From positions 315,001 through 379,000 of the forward strand of contig NC_134970.1 in assembly GCF_965638725.1 (NCBI RefSeq): DNA of 64,000 nt, written 5' to 3'. Shown one piece after another: positions 40,701 through 53,100 of this stretch. This DNA is from Aptenodytes patagonicus (lineage: Eukaryota; Chordata; Aves; Sphenisciformes; Spheniscidae). Made by a program: the position numbers and the translations under genes. The notes under the pieces are model-generated. The model was not told where the DNA came from and ran no database searches. It saw only the letters and a list, made by a program, of their open reading frames with translations. Position 1 is the stretch's first letter; each line of letters opens with the position of its first letter.

Positions 40701-43700
40701 TTGGATTTGTTCCTTTCTTCAGGTCGACACAGGTGCCTGCTGCAGGTGCAGTCAGCCTCCAAGAGGAACCCGCACTACCAGACTTTGGAGAGGGATTTGA
40801 TAGAGCTTCAGGAGCAGCAGCTATTTGAGCTGTTTGTGGTGGTGTCACTGCACAAGAAGGCATCTGAGATGACGTACACACCACAGATCATACAGCAGTT
40901 TCCCAGCAAGGTAGGAGCTGCATGGAAACCTGCGCACAAAACACACTCAGCAGCTGTTTATTTCCTCTCGCAGTGTGTATCCCTTCCTAAAATCTATACG
41001 AGTAAAGCTGGCCCACTGATTAGGCTACAGGCTTGGAATATGAAGCACCTTGCTCTGTTACAGACCTAATGTATAGCGTTGGGCAGTTGTTGAATATCTT
41101 TCTTGATAATGAGTTTACTGTCTTTTTTTTGGAACTAGGAAGGCTCCTGCTCTAACTCTAAATGCCTGGAAATATCATAAAGCCGTACTGTATTATGATA
41201 CACTGCTGAGGCAGCCTGCAGGAGAGGAAAGGGAGTGCAGTGCTCTGTTCCCAAAGCTGGCATGACCTCATCCTGGTAGTCTGTGATTTATAAATGACGA
41301 GTGAAGGAATTTGACTGATGGTGTACAGGAACTAGAATGCCAGGGCTTTTATGCTTATTTATACTGTTCTGGGAAAAAAAAAAAATTAAAATGGCAAAGC
41401 CATGTGTACTAGCCCCCAAAAAGCAGAGGAGAACTGTGGAAGTTAAAGTACTGTAGCTAGAACAAGCCATTTGAAATGAGCTTTTTTTCTGTCTGTTCAG
41501 CCCAAATGGATGACAAGATCAGTGTGTGACTCCGAATTATGACTCAGTGTATGCAGTAGTTACTGTGAAGCTAAGAGGATGGAGCCTTGATGCTTGCTTC
41601 TGTCGTTCCAGATTGAAATGAATTAAGTTCTCACTATCTAGGCTTGTACCTGCTGCCTTCCACTAAAAAACAGAACAAAACTAGTAATTCTAGCTGTGCT
41701 ATCAGGAGTAAGCCAGAGATTATTAAGGAATCTGCATGTCATACAAATAGAGAAGGAGATGTCAGATTCATTAAGGGAGGTTATGTGGGACTCCAGCAGG
41801 ACCCATAGTGTCCAGCTGCGTAAGGGATTTGTGTGCAAATAACTCTGGTGTCTTAAATGTGTGAATGTTTTGGATTCACAAAATGAATAAGGGACTACAG
41901 CCAGAAAGAGTGCACAGTCTTCATTTAGTGGGTAAAACTGAACATAAATAAATAATATCTGCTTAAGAGTGCAGGGTGTTAGGAGGAAGAAAGGAATGTA
42001 ACCAGATTTAGCTTTTCCCTGGTGCAGCCTCTCAATCTGTTCATCGCCTTTGGGAAGGGCAGTGCATTGTTCCTTTCCTGGTGCCCTAGCAGACAATCAG
42101 ACCCAACTGTACCATGTGGCTCTTCACTGGCTTTTATAAATGCGCTAACAAAACAAATTATTTTTTCAGTGTTTATTTACCCTCTGCTCAAAGTAAAGTG
42201 TTTTGGTGAGTGACTTTATACGGGACAGTCTATCATGTTGGGATTTTGCAGGAAACATTGCCCAGTAATTATGGAAGTGTTCTCATTACAGATTTGTCTC
42301 CCTTCTAAAAATAGCCTTGCTTCCAAGTAATGTGCTTGTCACCCTCTTCTTTGGGCTGCATGCCCAAGGACATCAAAGCTTTTGTACAACTGTTACTCTG
42401 TTAAAATGCTGTACTGTTTTCCTAACCGATCCTTCATGCTGTCACAGCTTGGGACACTGGAATAAATACTTAAATGTGATCTCTCTTATTTGAAAACCTT
42501 CCTTTTGCCCCTTCTGAGCAGTTTTGAGCATGGAAAGTTGTCCTGTAGTCTTTGAGGGATTTGACTTGAGCCCACACATGGTAACTGGAACATGTGATTC
42601 AGATACACTGTTTTCGCAATTGAATGATGAATGATCTTCACATCACAAGCTGAACACATTCCTGTTCCTCTTAGTGTCTTCAAATCTCCTAGGAATAGAA
42701 CCAAGGCAAGCTGACACAACCATCGTTTTGGGGGGGTCAGTTCTAGCTTCATTCCCCAATAAACTTGGCCATGCCTGTAAATCCTTACTCAGTTCTTACC
42801 AAGACCAGCTGGGTAATTTTACGAAGGTCTAGTCAGCAGGAAAGATGCAAGAGGGAACTGGGAATCTGTTATAGTCAGAATATGTTCTCCTGTACTTGTG
42901 CATTAGCTATCTGATGGTTCAGCATTTGGAAGTGTCAGGAAGATACTGTCTCCCATTGTTTTAAATGCTGCAGCTGTGCACCACACTTCAGTGACTTCAA
43001 ATGCATGTGTTACCCCTCCAGCCTGAACATCCCTTCAGACAGTCAAAGGATACCGAAGAGAGGCTAAAGGTCATTCCCAAATTCTGCTTTCCAGATCCCA
43101 AAGACTGGTTTCCTGCATCAGACCTTAAAAGGTAAAGACTTGGTTTTGAATACTCATGCCTGAAACAGGCAATGCTGAAATCTTAGGTATGTGCCAGTTT
43201 CCTGGACCAGAGGAATTGCAACCAGAGCAAGGAAAAATGGGAAAGGCTGAATCCCTAACCCCTGTGACAGGGGAAGATGAGATATGGAGGTGGACTCGGA
43301 AGTGCTGCTTCTGCCTGAGCACCGTCTTTCCTATAAGAAAGAAGTTTCTAACGTCTGTTCAAGGCCAGCTCCCAGGGCTGGCAAGTGCTTCTGTTGCTCC
43401 TTGGCAGAATGGAGAAGCAGCTGGGAAGGAAGAGAGCTGTAGTACCTCAGTGAGAGTCCATGGGCTGCAGGTTTTTACACTGAATAGAGCCCAAAGTAGT
43501 TTGCTAACCACAGCAGGGGGTCTTCAGCATGACCAGAAAGAGAATGGCTTGTAGTTTGTTTGCTTTGTTTTGTCAGTCTCTTCTCCGAACTGCCTGGTGA
43601 ATTTAACCCTGACTGTTCTTTGGTTCCCCAGTGAAACATTTTCTTTTGTGTTGACGGGTGAGGATGGCAGACGCTGGTTTGGGTACTGCAAGAAGCTCCT

Positions 43701-46700
43701 GGTAAGCATCTGTATATTGGGTGGAGTGTAAAGAATGCATTGATAAATGCACAGTCAGGTGCAGGACGTGAATCAGCAATAATTTCCCATGTGGGTTACG
43801 TAGCGCCTGTGCTGCTGCTGAGGTTACCAGCCCTTTGAATGCATAAGGGAAGGAGCATGACGATGCCCAGCAATACAGTGAAATGAGCTTTGGGCGTGAA
43901 AGACAGCTCCTGGAACTGGTCATTCCTCAGGAATCTTTTAACTCAGAAGTGTAGAGGGAACTACAGCAGAAGGAATTCTGCGAATCAGCTAGTGTAGGTG
44001 CTAGGTTCTTTATTGCATCCCTGTTCTCAGCATAACTGTTCCTGTTGCCTTTCAGCCAGAAGGGAAAGGGAAGCGCCTTCCTGAGGTATACTGCATCGTT
44101 AGCCGCCTGGGCTGCTTCAACCTCTTCTCCAAGGTGAATTGGGGAGAGCCTGTTACTTCTTGTCAGACTCAAGTCTCTGACAACCTGCAAGCTCCAGAAA
44201 GTAACTGGATGCTTCTGTCCAGTCTAGAATTGCTTAGCGATTGTAACTCATCCCAGGAGAATGGTGCTTCCTTGCCGCCTTTGCTTTGACAGGGCAAATA
44301 AAATGACAGTAGTGCTGGGACTTGTCAGCCGATGCACAGATGACTGTTCTGTCAGCAAATTATTGTCAGGAAGTGGCTTCTAATACCTGATATTGCTGAT
44401 GGTGCCCCTTCATCCTCTTCTTCCATGACTTAGAAATGGAAAATCAGTTTAAGGGCGGGGGGCCAGAGGGAGGAGATCTTGGCTTGTTTCTCCTAGCACC
44501 ATGAGGAGAGTAGATAAAGAGGTAAAGACTGGGGAAAGCTACTGCAGGTGAAGGGCAGCTGTTGCAGCAGAATACAGGGGCAAGCTTATGATGAAAGCTG
44601 ATTTCTAATTGTTGGAGCACAGAGTTTCTAGAACAGTGTTTCAGAAAGATTTCTTGGGGAGGAGAATGGGGTGTTGCTCTTCTTACTCCTCTAACTAGTT
44701 GTGAGAATTTGATTACCACATACAAGACATTTCCTTGCAGTAGCAGGAGACTGGATTTGAGAATGGAGAGTTGTACTCACAGGTATCTATTCCCATTTGA
44801 TTGTTCAGACATTTCAAAGGAGCTTTCACAGGGATCTCAAGCGAGGGGGGAGAGGGCTGTGAGTCTGTGTTGGAGCCTTCACGTGTAGCTATGGCATGGG
44901 ATACTCTAATAGAGGCTCATATCTCCTCTGTCTCACCAGCAGGCATTGAACCAACGTCCGGTGTATTTTCTTGCAGATTTTAGATGAAGTGGAGAAGAGG
45001 CGAGAGATGTCCCCAGCCCTAGTACACCCATTTATGCGTAGTGTAATGGAGGCGCCTTTCCCTGCTCCTGGACGCACGATTACTGTGAGGAGTTTCCTGC
45101 CGGGAGGAGGAAATGAGGTAACGGAAATCAGGACTGGCTTTCCTGTGTCGATGGTGTCTCTGGAGCATAGTGGCACTTTGCAAACTGCACTGTAGAGTGA
45201 TGCCGCCTGTAAATAATTAGTCTGGAGATAATGTCCTAAAGTCTGAAGGCAGGCTGTCGCAGAAACCGGCTTCCCGTTGAATCATCTACCGTAGAAGTGA
45301 TTCCCTGCTTTTTAAGGAAGAGCTGCTTGGGAGTCCTCTGCGATGCCCTGCACCGACTGCCCAGGCCGTGGGGTTCCACTTGTGAGGAGCCACCAGTTCT
45401 GCGCTCCAGCCAGGCTGCCCCTCGTCCAGCCTGACTCTGCGCTTTGGCTTTCTCCTCCAGCGCTCTGCATCTCTGCTTGCCTCTCAGGTGATGGAACTCT
45501 GCCGTCCATTGGATTCTCGACTCGAACACGTTGACTTCGAATGCCTGTTTAAGTGTCTAAGTGTCTCTCACACAATTCGGGTCTTTGCCTCTCTCCTGCT
45601 GGAAAGGAGGGTGATCTTTGTTGCTGACAACTTAAGGTAAAAAATGAGTCTGAGTGACTAGTTCTTTCTGAGGGATACTATCTTTTCTTCTGCGTTTGGG
45701 CCTGTTTCATGTGCTAGCTCGTCTAACTTTTTTGTAAATAGTTAAATTTAAAAGCTTTTTGCAGACTTTCCACGCAACATGCGCATGCTTAGAATTTGGA
45801 GTATGCTATTTACGCAAGAGGAGATAAGGAAATGTTTCCTTTACCTCTTTAGTCTGGGTTGATGCTATTCGTAGCTCCCCATAACTGACTTTAAAAGTGG
45901 ATGAATGGGGCTTCTGCTGATGCATAAACAATGTCCGTGGATTACATTTTCCCTGAGCATTTCTAACCTGTGTCTGTAGCTGAGTACTGAACAAGACATT
46001 GACAATCCCCTCTGTGCTTCTCTTACCTTTGTAGCACTCTGTCTAAATGTGGCCATGCCGCAGTTGCAACGCTTTATCCCTTCACTTGGCAACACACCTA
46101 CATACCAGTCCTACCAACGTCTATGATTGATATTGCGTGCTCTCCGACCCCATTCTTAATTGGCATTCTCTCCTGCTCATTACCACAGCTCCAGGACCTG
46201 CCCATAGAAGAGGTGAGAATTGGGTGAAGCGCAGTGGAGGGACGATGTCAGTGGTATGAGGCTGAACTCTCTGGAACAATCTCTGTGGATTCTGTCTTAA
46301 TATAAACTCCTAAACTTTTCTGAGACAGTTGGTGAACTTGCCAGATACACATCAGGGTATTCCATTGTTATCAAAGATAAATAATATCACTGTTCTTATA
46401 GACAGGCTGCAGTTATGCAAAACGTGTGTTTCGTGTGTGACATCCCCTGCCACTGGGGACATTTAAAAAAAGAAAAAAAAGTGTTTTTCTCTGTACAGCA
46501 ACATACCTGGTTGTAAGAGTCAGTGTGTTTTGTACATCTTTCCCCAGGTTCTGATTGTTGATCTTTGTGCTGACAAGTTCTTGCAAGAGGTGAGTGAAAT
46601 AACAGTACCAGTCACTCATGGTTATATGCCAGGAAAAGGCATCAGTGAAAGAAAATGAAAACAATAAATCAGCAAAAGCTAGTATTCATATGTAGACTCC

Positions 46701-49693
46701 AGTGGCTGAAGAAATATCTTGCATTCCTTTTTGATCAATAGAGAAGGGAACAGGCTTACAAATCTTTGTTGCAAGATTGAGGTTGCATGAGGTACAGAGC
46801 TCTGCGAAGCCAAAGATGCTGCTTATCTGAGCTGAATTTAAAAACAGATACTTAGTTGGTTCATTATGTGAAGTGGACCACTAAGATTCTTTGCTGCTTT
46901 CTGGCTGTCTTTCCTGTGTACTTGTTCTCTACAGGGTTTTCTCCTCTCTCATCTAGCTGGGGTGTGTTTGTGTTGGTTTTGTTTTTTTTTTTTCCCCCAG
47001 GAGTGATAGTCTAGGAGACAAATTGTCACAGTTCACTTGTGGTTCTCTGCTCAACTTTACCTAATGTGCTTCTACATCACCAGACAAGTAGCTATAAACA
47101 TACTGGAGTATTACTAGTTCAGGAGGATACTTGCATCTCCTTTTCCTTGCCTTAGGAAAGGCAAGGCGAGGAGTGAGCGAGCGGCTGTGTGGTACTCAGT
47201 TGCCAACTGAGGTTAAACCACACCACCTTACTGTTCTATTTTGCATTGCAGCCTGCAACTGGAGAAAGGTATTAAAGGATCAGGGTTTTTTAACCATAAC
47301 GTTGAGACTTGTCATATTTTCTCAACAGACTTTTGTTGTTCTTGTGTGTTTTATCACTGGTATAATAAGCCTGAGTCTGTGTCGTGAATATAGCACACAT
47401 TGTTCTCTGTTGGCCAGTTGTGTGTGTGACTAACAGTATGTCGTCGGAGGGTGCTGAGCAAATGTTTTTCATTTCTGTGGCTACAAGACAAATGTGTTGT
47501 CTCTACCAAGATATACCATATCACAGAGTAACTTCCCTCTAACTGTTTGGGCATGTTATGAGTATTTCTCATCTGTTCACAATGAGAAGGTTCTACTGAT
47601 GATAGATATAACACAAAAATGCTTTCATGGCCATTTTTCTCTTTAGGTATCAGATGAAGATGAGATCCTGCCTCATAAACTCCAGGCTGCGCTTGTACAA
47701 ATCTTGGAAGAACGAAGTGAAATCTTGTCACATGAGCAGAGTGACACACAAGGTACTTCTATGGAAAAGTGTTTTCACATTAGCAAATCTCTACAGCTTC
47801 CATGTAGTTGATATAAAAATGAGCAAATGGAAATAAACATTAGGAAGCGACATTTTAGAAAGCTGTTTTCCTGTGATCTTACTGAGAACATCTTTCTTGT
47901 GAATGTGTTAGAAAGAAGTTTGGTGTCCTAACAATTGTTCCTCTTTTCACAATCAGTATGTGTAGAGCTCTAGTTTTCCTTGGGCCAAGCGCATCAGTTC
48001 CCATGCTTGAGTTTTCTTTGATTTTTCTTAAGTGGCAGAGAGAACATTTTTCTTAAACAGAGAACATAGCAAGTTTCTGTACTTTAGCGGGTAATCTGAC
48101 AGATCATTTTCAAAGTTGAACTGCTTTATACATGAAATGTCAGATAAATAAGTGTGAGAATTTTAAAAAGCGTTGAGTAGCTTGAGAGAATGGCATCGGC
48201 AAATTATGTAATTCCATGCACATCGGAAGTAACAAAGTTAGTTTTCCAGTGGGTTTGTGTTCTGTAATTTGCCTAATGCTTTAAGAGAATTAAACTTAGA
48301 CTGCTATGAGCTTACAGCTTATTAGACACTAGATGTTTGACAGGGGAAAAGAAATTATGAATGCTTTATCTACTGGAAAAATTTTAGAATGGAACCTGTC
48401 TCAGCTGCAGCAGAAAGTTGACATGGGAGAGAAATCTTAATATTTGAGCTGTGGCTTCTTTGATATCAGTCAGTCATCTGAAATTTCATCGTCTGAGACA
48501 GACAGTCTAAAAAGTAAATGCTGCTCCTCTTTTATAAGAGGAATGACCAAAGTGATGAACGTAGAGGGAAATTTCTCCTCTGTTGTCCTCTTCACAGGTG
48601 ACATGCCTCTTAACTCCCTGGTCTCTGAAGCTTTTGTGCAGTTCTTTGTGGAGATTGTTGGACACTACTCCCTGCACATGAATGTCACAGAAAAAGGGGA
48701 ACGGGTGTTTCAGCGGGAACTGTTCCGTAAATCTCATGTGTCACGCAATGTGCGTCATTTCTTGCACTTCTTCATGGAAACGCAGATGTTTGCGGGTTTC
48801 ATACAGGATCGAGAGCTAAGTAAGAACGTGGTCAAAGGTGAGGTTTGATCTTACTTTCTTGTTTTACAAACTCACTTTCAAAGTATAATGTCGTGTGACT
48901 TTGACTCTTAAGCCTTTTGTCCTGGCAAGTTATCCTGTTGGCATTTTGGCGTATGTAATAGCTCCATGCCCTTCTAATTACTCAACAGAATACATCTTAT
49001 GAGGCAAAGAATTTTTCCATCTCTGTCCTTTCTGGGCTTGATCCTACAGCTTACATTATGTGCACCATTTCGTAACCTCCTTGTTAATGATATAAGATGC
49101 CACATGCTAAAAGGTAGAATAGCTCATACAGGTGAGTGGTTTGGTGTTTTGTTTTTTTTTCCCTCTTTAGGCCTTTTTGAGGTCCGTGCCTTGGAGTATT
49201 TGGAGAGTATTCCAGAGACGGAACCAACTGGAATGAACAAAATCCTTCGCAGTCTTGGTAAAGGGACACCCTTGCTTTTTGTTGATTTTTTTTTTTTTTT
49301 TTTTAATAAATTTAGCTATTGAACAAATAATTGCACGTAAAGGAGAGCAGGGCCCATTCTATGTCTTGTGTGCTTGTGTTCCTTTTGTTTACATTTGCCC
49401 CTCGGGGAACGCCGAACACTTTGTAAGATTTTTCTTTTATTTTTAAGCTTTCGCATCTTTAGATAAAGTTTGTGAAGTTGCCTAATCCTAGAGCTGTCTA
49501 AACTTGTTTCTTAACTTTGGTCTTGGCTGAGAACACGTTAAGGGGGCAGAAGTCGTGTCTGCCAGCAGAGGTGGCCACCCGTGAATTTCCGCCTTAAGAA
49601 GTTACTCAGCCAGATGACTCTTGGAGTGTCTTCGGCTCCTAATGTTGTTTTTTCTCCGTAGGAAGTAAAATGAAATTTCTTCAGAAGAAATGA
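31752..49693 (+). CDS. DENND2C: DENND2C, DENN-domain Rab guanine nucleotide exchange factor (18 coding exons, 932 aa)
   Basis: DENND2 proteins are GEFs, reported for Rab9, acting in endosome-to-Golgi traffic. Coding exons: 31752-32560, 34285-34430, 34984-35096, 35470-35637, 38496-38592, 39341-39385, 40723-40910, 43022-43131, 43632-43701, 44056-44133, 44977-45117, 45488-45636, 46035-46212, 46548-46589, 47647-47752, 48598-48837, 49171-49257, 49662-49693. They total 2799 bases with all phases matching (human protein about 928 aa). The first ~450 residues are disordered and poorly conserved, but carry recognisable islands ([27 protein letters not shown]-like, [21 protein letters not shown]). The uDENN part starts near residue 493 ([10 protein letters not shown]), cDENN spans roughly 560-760 ([39 protein letters not shown]-like), and dDENN follows to the end [12 protein letters not shown] 31752 is chosen because an in-frame stop lies at 31686. 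Confidence 0.95.
33553..34144 (+). mobile_element. Solo LTR of an endogenous retrovirus (ERVL-like), fossil
   Basis: A 592-base element beginning TGTGCTAGTTTTGGCTGGGA and ending in CAACA, of an LTR type I recognise as common in neoavian birds. It has a TATA-like/poly(A)-like A/T element and no internal retroviral genes, so it is a solo LTR left by recombination between two LTRs. The flanking 5-mers CTTGA and CTTGG look like a 5-base target duplication with one later change, which fits class III (ERVL-type) insertion. It lies in sense orientation in the DENND2C intron between coding exons 1 and 2. It looks nearly full length. Age cannot be measured here, but it is not recent. Confidence 0.88.
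35638..38495 (+). other. DENND2C: DENND2C intron 4
   Basis: 2.86 kb between coding exons 4 and 5. It holds a CAAAC-type simple repeat at 37971-38011 and short open frames with no recognised similarity. No transposon was recognised. Confidence 0.8.
37971..38011. repeat. (CAAAC/CCAA)n simple repeat
   Basis: A/C-only tract of about 40 bases built from AAACC and CCAA units within DENND2C intron 4. Confidence 0.85.
38593..40722 (+). other. DENND2C: DENND2C introns around small exon 6
   Basis: Two introns flank the 45-base exon 39341-39385. Nothing else recognisable is present; the longest open frames (under 90 codons) look like chance. Confidence 0.75.
40911..43021 (+). other. DENND2C: DENND2C intron 7
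   Basis: 2.1 kb of AT-rich sequence with an A-run near 41377-41386. No repeat family or gene was recognised. Confidence 0.75.
46590..47646 (+). other. DENND2C: DENND2C intron 14
   Basis: 1.06 kb with a T-run at about 46980-46996, an LTR relic at 47168-47225 (listed separately), and a 7-base inverted repeat around 47145-47166. Confidence 0.8.
47168..47225 (+). mobile_element. LTR 3'-end relic, same family as the solo LTR at 33553, fossil
   Basis: About 58 bases, GAGTGAGCGAGCGGCTG through GGTTAAACCACACC, match the 3' end of the LTR family seen at 33553-34144. The rest of the element is not recognisable. It lies in DENND2C intron 14 in the same orientation. Confidence 0.75.
49305..49310 (+). 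terminator. DENND2C: Intronic poly(A) signal AATAAA in DENND2C intron 17
   Basis: Canonical hexamer 48 bases past the exon 17 donor, following a T-run. Read-through of that donor keeps an open frame to a TGA at 49320-49322, so cleavage just beyond would give a complete mRNA with a different C-terminus. Use is inferred. Confidence 0.45.
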
Positions 49694-49739
49694 ACGTGCG
49701 CTGCTGCGGGCCAGCGAAGCAGCGGCAGGCCGGGGAGTG

Positions 49740-50156
49740 CCGCTCGCCCCGCGGCCGGACCCGGACTCCTCTTTGCCTCCAGGAGGGCTGGGGCTGCCCG
49801 GGGGCGCGGGGCCCTGTGTGCTGCTGCTGCTGCCGTTAAGAACCGTCTCACGGCTCAAACCCTTCCCGTGTCTCCGTTCCTCTCTGGGGGCAGCGGCCGT
49901 GCCCGCCCCGCCGCACCCGGGGGCGGGAGGGGCGGGGCCGGGGGTGGAGCCGGGAGGGGCGGGCCGGGGCCGGGGCCGGGGCCGGGGCCGGAGCCGGGCC
50001 GGGAGGGGCGGGCCGAGGCCGGGGCCGGGGCCGGCGCTCCGTCGTCGCGTCTCCTGCGGGCCCCGTCGGCCGCGGGGGGGCGCACACGCGGGGCGGGCGG
50101 GGCGCGCAGGCGCTCTGCGGCAGCGCCGCTCGGCGGAGGGCCGGGGCCGGCGCACG
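49740..50156 (+). promoter_or_regulatory. BCAS2: BCAS2 CpG-island promoter with GGGGCC repeats
   Basis: Extremely GC- and CpG-rich sequence starting about 50 bases after the DENND2C stop and continuing through BCAS2 exon 4. Multiple GGGCGG-type Sp/KLF boxes lie at about 49920-50010. There is no TATA box. The start site is not placed. Confidence 0.8.
49961..50033. repeat. GGGGCC hexanucleotide repeat tract
   Basis: Four perfect GGGGCC units at 49966-49989, flanked by GGGCC and GGAGCC variants. A second run of two units with partial flanks lies at 50015-50033. The G-rich strand is the + strand, so a transcript crossing it would carry G-runs able to form a quadruplex. Confidence 0.9.
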
Positions 50157-53100
50157 ATGGCGGGGCCGGGGTTGGTGGCGGGCGACGTGGTCGTGGATGC
50201 GCTGCCCTACTTCGACCAGGGCTACGAGGCGCCGGGCGTCCGCGAGGCGGTGAGTGCGGGCTGGGGCGGCGGGCGCGGGCCGGGGCGGCGGGCGGCGTTC
50301 CTGCCTGACGCCCCGTGCGCGCTAGGCCGCGGCGCTGGTGGAGGAGGAGACGCGGCGGTACCGGCCGACGAAGAACTACCTCAGTTACCTTCCGGCGCAT
50401 GACTACAGCGCCTTCGAGGTGAGGCGGCCCGGCCGGTCCGTCCCCCCCCCCCCCCCCCTCGGCCGGCCGGCCGCCCCGCCGCCTCACCGCTGCCTTCCCC
50501 GCAGACCGAGATCATGCGGAACGAGTTCGAGCGCCTGGCGGCCCGGCAGCCCCTCGAGCTGCTCAGCATGAAGAGGTGAGCCGAGGCGGCCCGAGCCCCG
50601 GCCCGCCCCTGTCGCTGGCCGCGTCGCCCTCGGGGAGCGCTGGGCCTGAGGCGGCCTGGGCCTTCTCCTGAGGTGGGTGGGCGGCGTGTTCTAGGTACGA
50701 GCTGCCGGCCCCGTCCTCCGGCCAGAAGAACGATATCACGGCGTGGCAGGAGTGCGTGAACAACTCCATGGCGCAATTGGAGCACCAGGCGGTCCGCATC
50801 GAGAACCTGGAGTTAATGTCGCAACACGGTTGTAACGCTTGGAAGGTGTACAACGAGTAAGGCCTTCATCTGCTTTGCTGAACCTAGCTGAAGTTCTGAC
50901 TTCAGTTTCTGTATATTTCTCGCGTTTTCCTGTGTAAGTCCAGTGGGGAATCTTTAGAACATATCCTGGAATAGCTGAGCCCCTTGGAGAGAGCCATACG
51001 TGGAAGAAAAGGAGGCTGATCTGGAAGAGAAGGGAGCCGTCTCTGTGGCCAAGAAATAGCCTGTGTTTCAATACATCCTAATCTTGAATTTTGTGAATTA
51101 TCATTTGGGTAGCAGTTGGTGATAATGGGCTTTAATTGAGGATAACTAAAGGGACTAATGACAGCCTGCAAAATGATCATTCAGTAGTGGAAATAAAGAT
51201 CACTTACTACTGATACTGCTCAGCTGGGAGCCATTATTAATAAAAGCTGTTGCAAAAGCCAAAAAAAGTTGTAGACAGTATGGCTGCAGGAAGCACCAGG
51301 GCTATTTCAGGCAGAGAATGTTAGTGCCCACTTTTGAGAAGGGTTAGCTTAGTCTTAGATAAAGGCGTAGACAAAAGGAGTGCGAAACTTAACCTTTGAG
51401 AGAAGTCAAAGCTGCTTAGCTTAGGAGAAGGGGGGGGCAGGTAGAGGATCTATTAGCTCGCACATGTGTCAGGAAGCAAAAAGAACTGTTTGTGCTCTGA
51501 CAATGTTATGTGAGGGAAACAATAATAAAAATTGGTTACAGGTGATTTTAGAATTAGAAGATGGGTGATAAGGTAGGGAGATGTTACAGTAGCATTCTAG
51601 TCAGAATAGCACAAGCATACAGTAACAAGCTTGATCAGCTAATGGATATGATTTTATGATGCTGTCTGATGGCGAGAGCTGACCATAGTGATTATTGAAG
51701 GTTTATGTCTTAAAACTGCATATGTTACAATGGGAGTGTTTTGGCATTGTGTCATTCCCTTCAGGAGTGAAAAGCATAGGCTGCAGTGAGATGAGAACAA
51801 GTTGTCTGGTGTTTGCATTGAAGTGGCTTGTTGTGTCCTTAACTGAAGAGTTAAATCGCAGGTTAAATGGGTCTGATCTAGCAATTGTATGTTTTCCTAA
51901 TGCTTTGCTTGCATTCTGCTATTAGACATCTGGTTCATATGATAGAACAAGCCCAGAAAGAGCTTCAGAAGTTGAGGTGAGTCATTCTTTTTCATATTTT
52001 CATACTGAAGTTGGAAGGAAAGTGAACCTCTCTCCCCCACCCCCCAAGCTATACAAAGGCTTGTGTATATGCTGCTGCCGTGGTCATAGGAAAAAAGACC
52101 CAGTAATAACAATAATTAAGAAATCTGACCCTGCCCTCCCCAAGCGGCTACATTCATAATGCCTATTCCACTCAAACTCTGTTTGTTTTGTTTGACCCTC
52201 TGCTTTGAACAGAATGGATTGTGTTGGAATCCTCTCTGAAATACAGTCATGTTTTCTTTTCACTGCTGATGGACTTTTATTTAGTGTGCAGTTGTCTCAG
52301 CGAAGACGTTCCCTGATGTTAGGTTTGGCCTATCATTTTAAAGTGGATGCTTTAATGAGTTTACAGAGATGGATTACTTGGGGATGGAGGTTGTACTATA
52401 TTGAAATGATGCACCTTCATAATTCATTCTTATTTAGACAGCATGCTATGGACTTGGCAAGTAAAGCTTTTCAGCTTTCAGATTTAGGTGAACTACTGTC
52501 ATTTTCAGCCTGAAGATGGGAATGTATACTGGGACATGGGTAGAAGGCAAGTTGCATCGTGATTCGTATCTTTTATCAGTACCTGTGTGTTTAGATTAGC
52601 TGGAATTACTGTCTTGGACAGAATCAGTGTGGGAGAGGGTAGCAGCAGAACTCAAGTTGGGAAGGCTGAAGAACACCACGATGTATGGCAAGGAGGCTCA
52701 CAGAATATGAGTGTTAGCAGTGTGAACTAAGAACTACTTAGAGACCAAAGTATTTTAAGTATTCTGTACTTCTCAGGTGCTTCACTGAATTACTGAATTT
52801 TGCGAATGATTAGCCATTCATCTTTGCTTTTCTGACTTTTTTTCAGAGAGAACAAACACTTTTTCTCTTCTGCACTTGTCCAGGAGCAGTAGGCTTGAAT
52901 GTTTGAAGTTTTGTTTGTAGTAGAGTGGAAGGTTTTTTGTTGTTTTTGTTGTTTTTTTTTTTGTTTGTTTGTCTTACTTGTCTCAGGGTTCTGTGTGCAG
53001 CCCTGTACTGGGATTTGTCCATCTATGTGTTGTAGTTACGGTCCTGGCTACACAAGTGTTTTCTGGTAGTACTTCTAGGGATTAGGTGTATTTCGAAATT

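Noticed and set aside
49538-50487. Open frames of 200 or more codons on both strands over the BCAS2 promoter
   Set aside because: Products of stop-poor GC repeats, with no family resemblance. BCAS2 exon 1 explains the conserved part.
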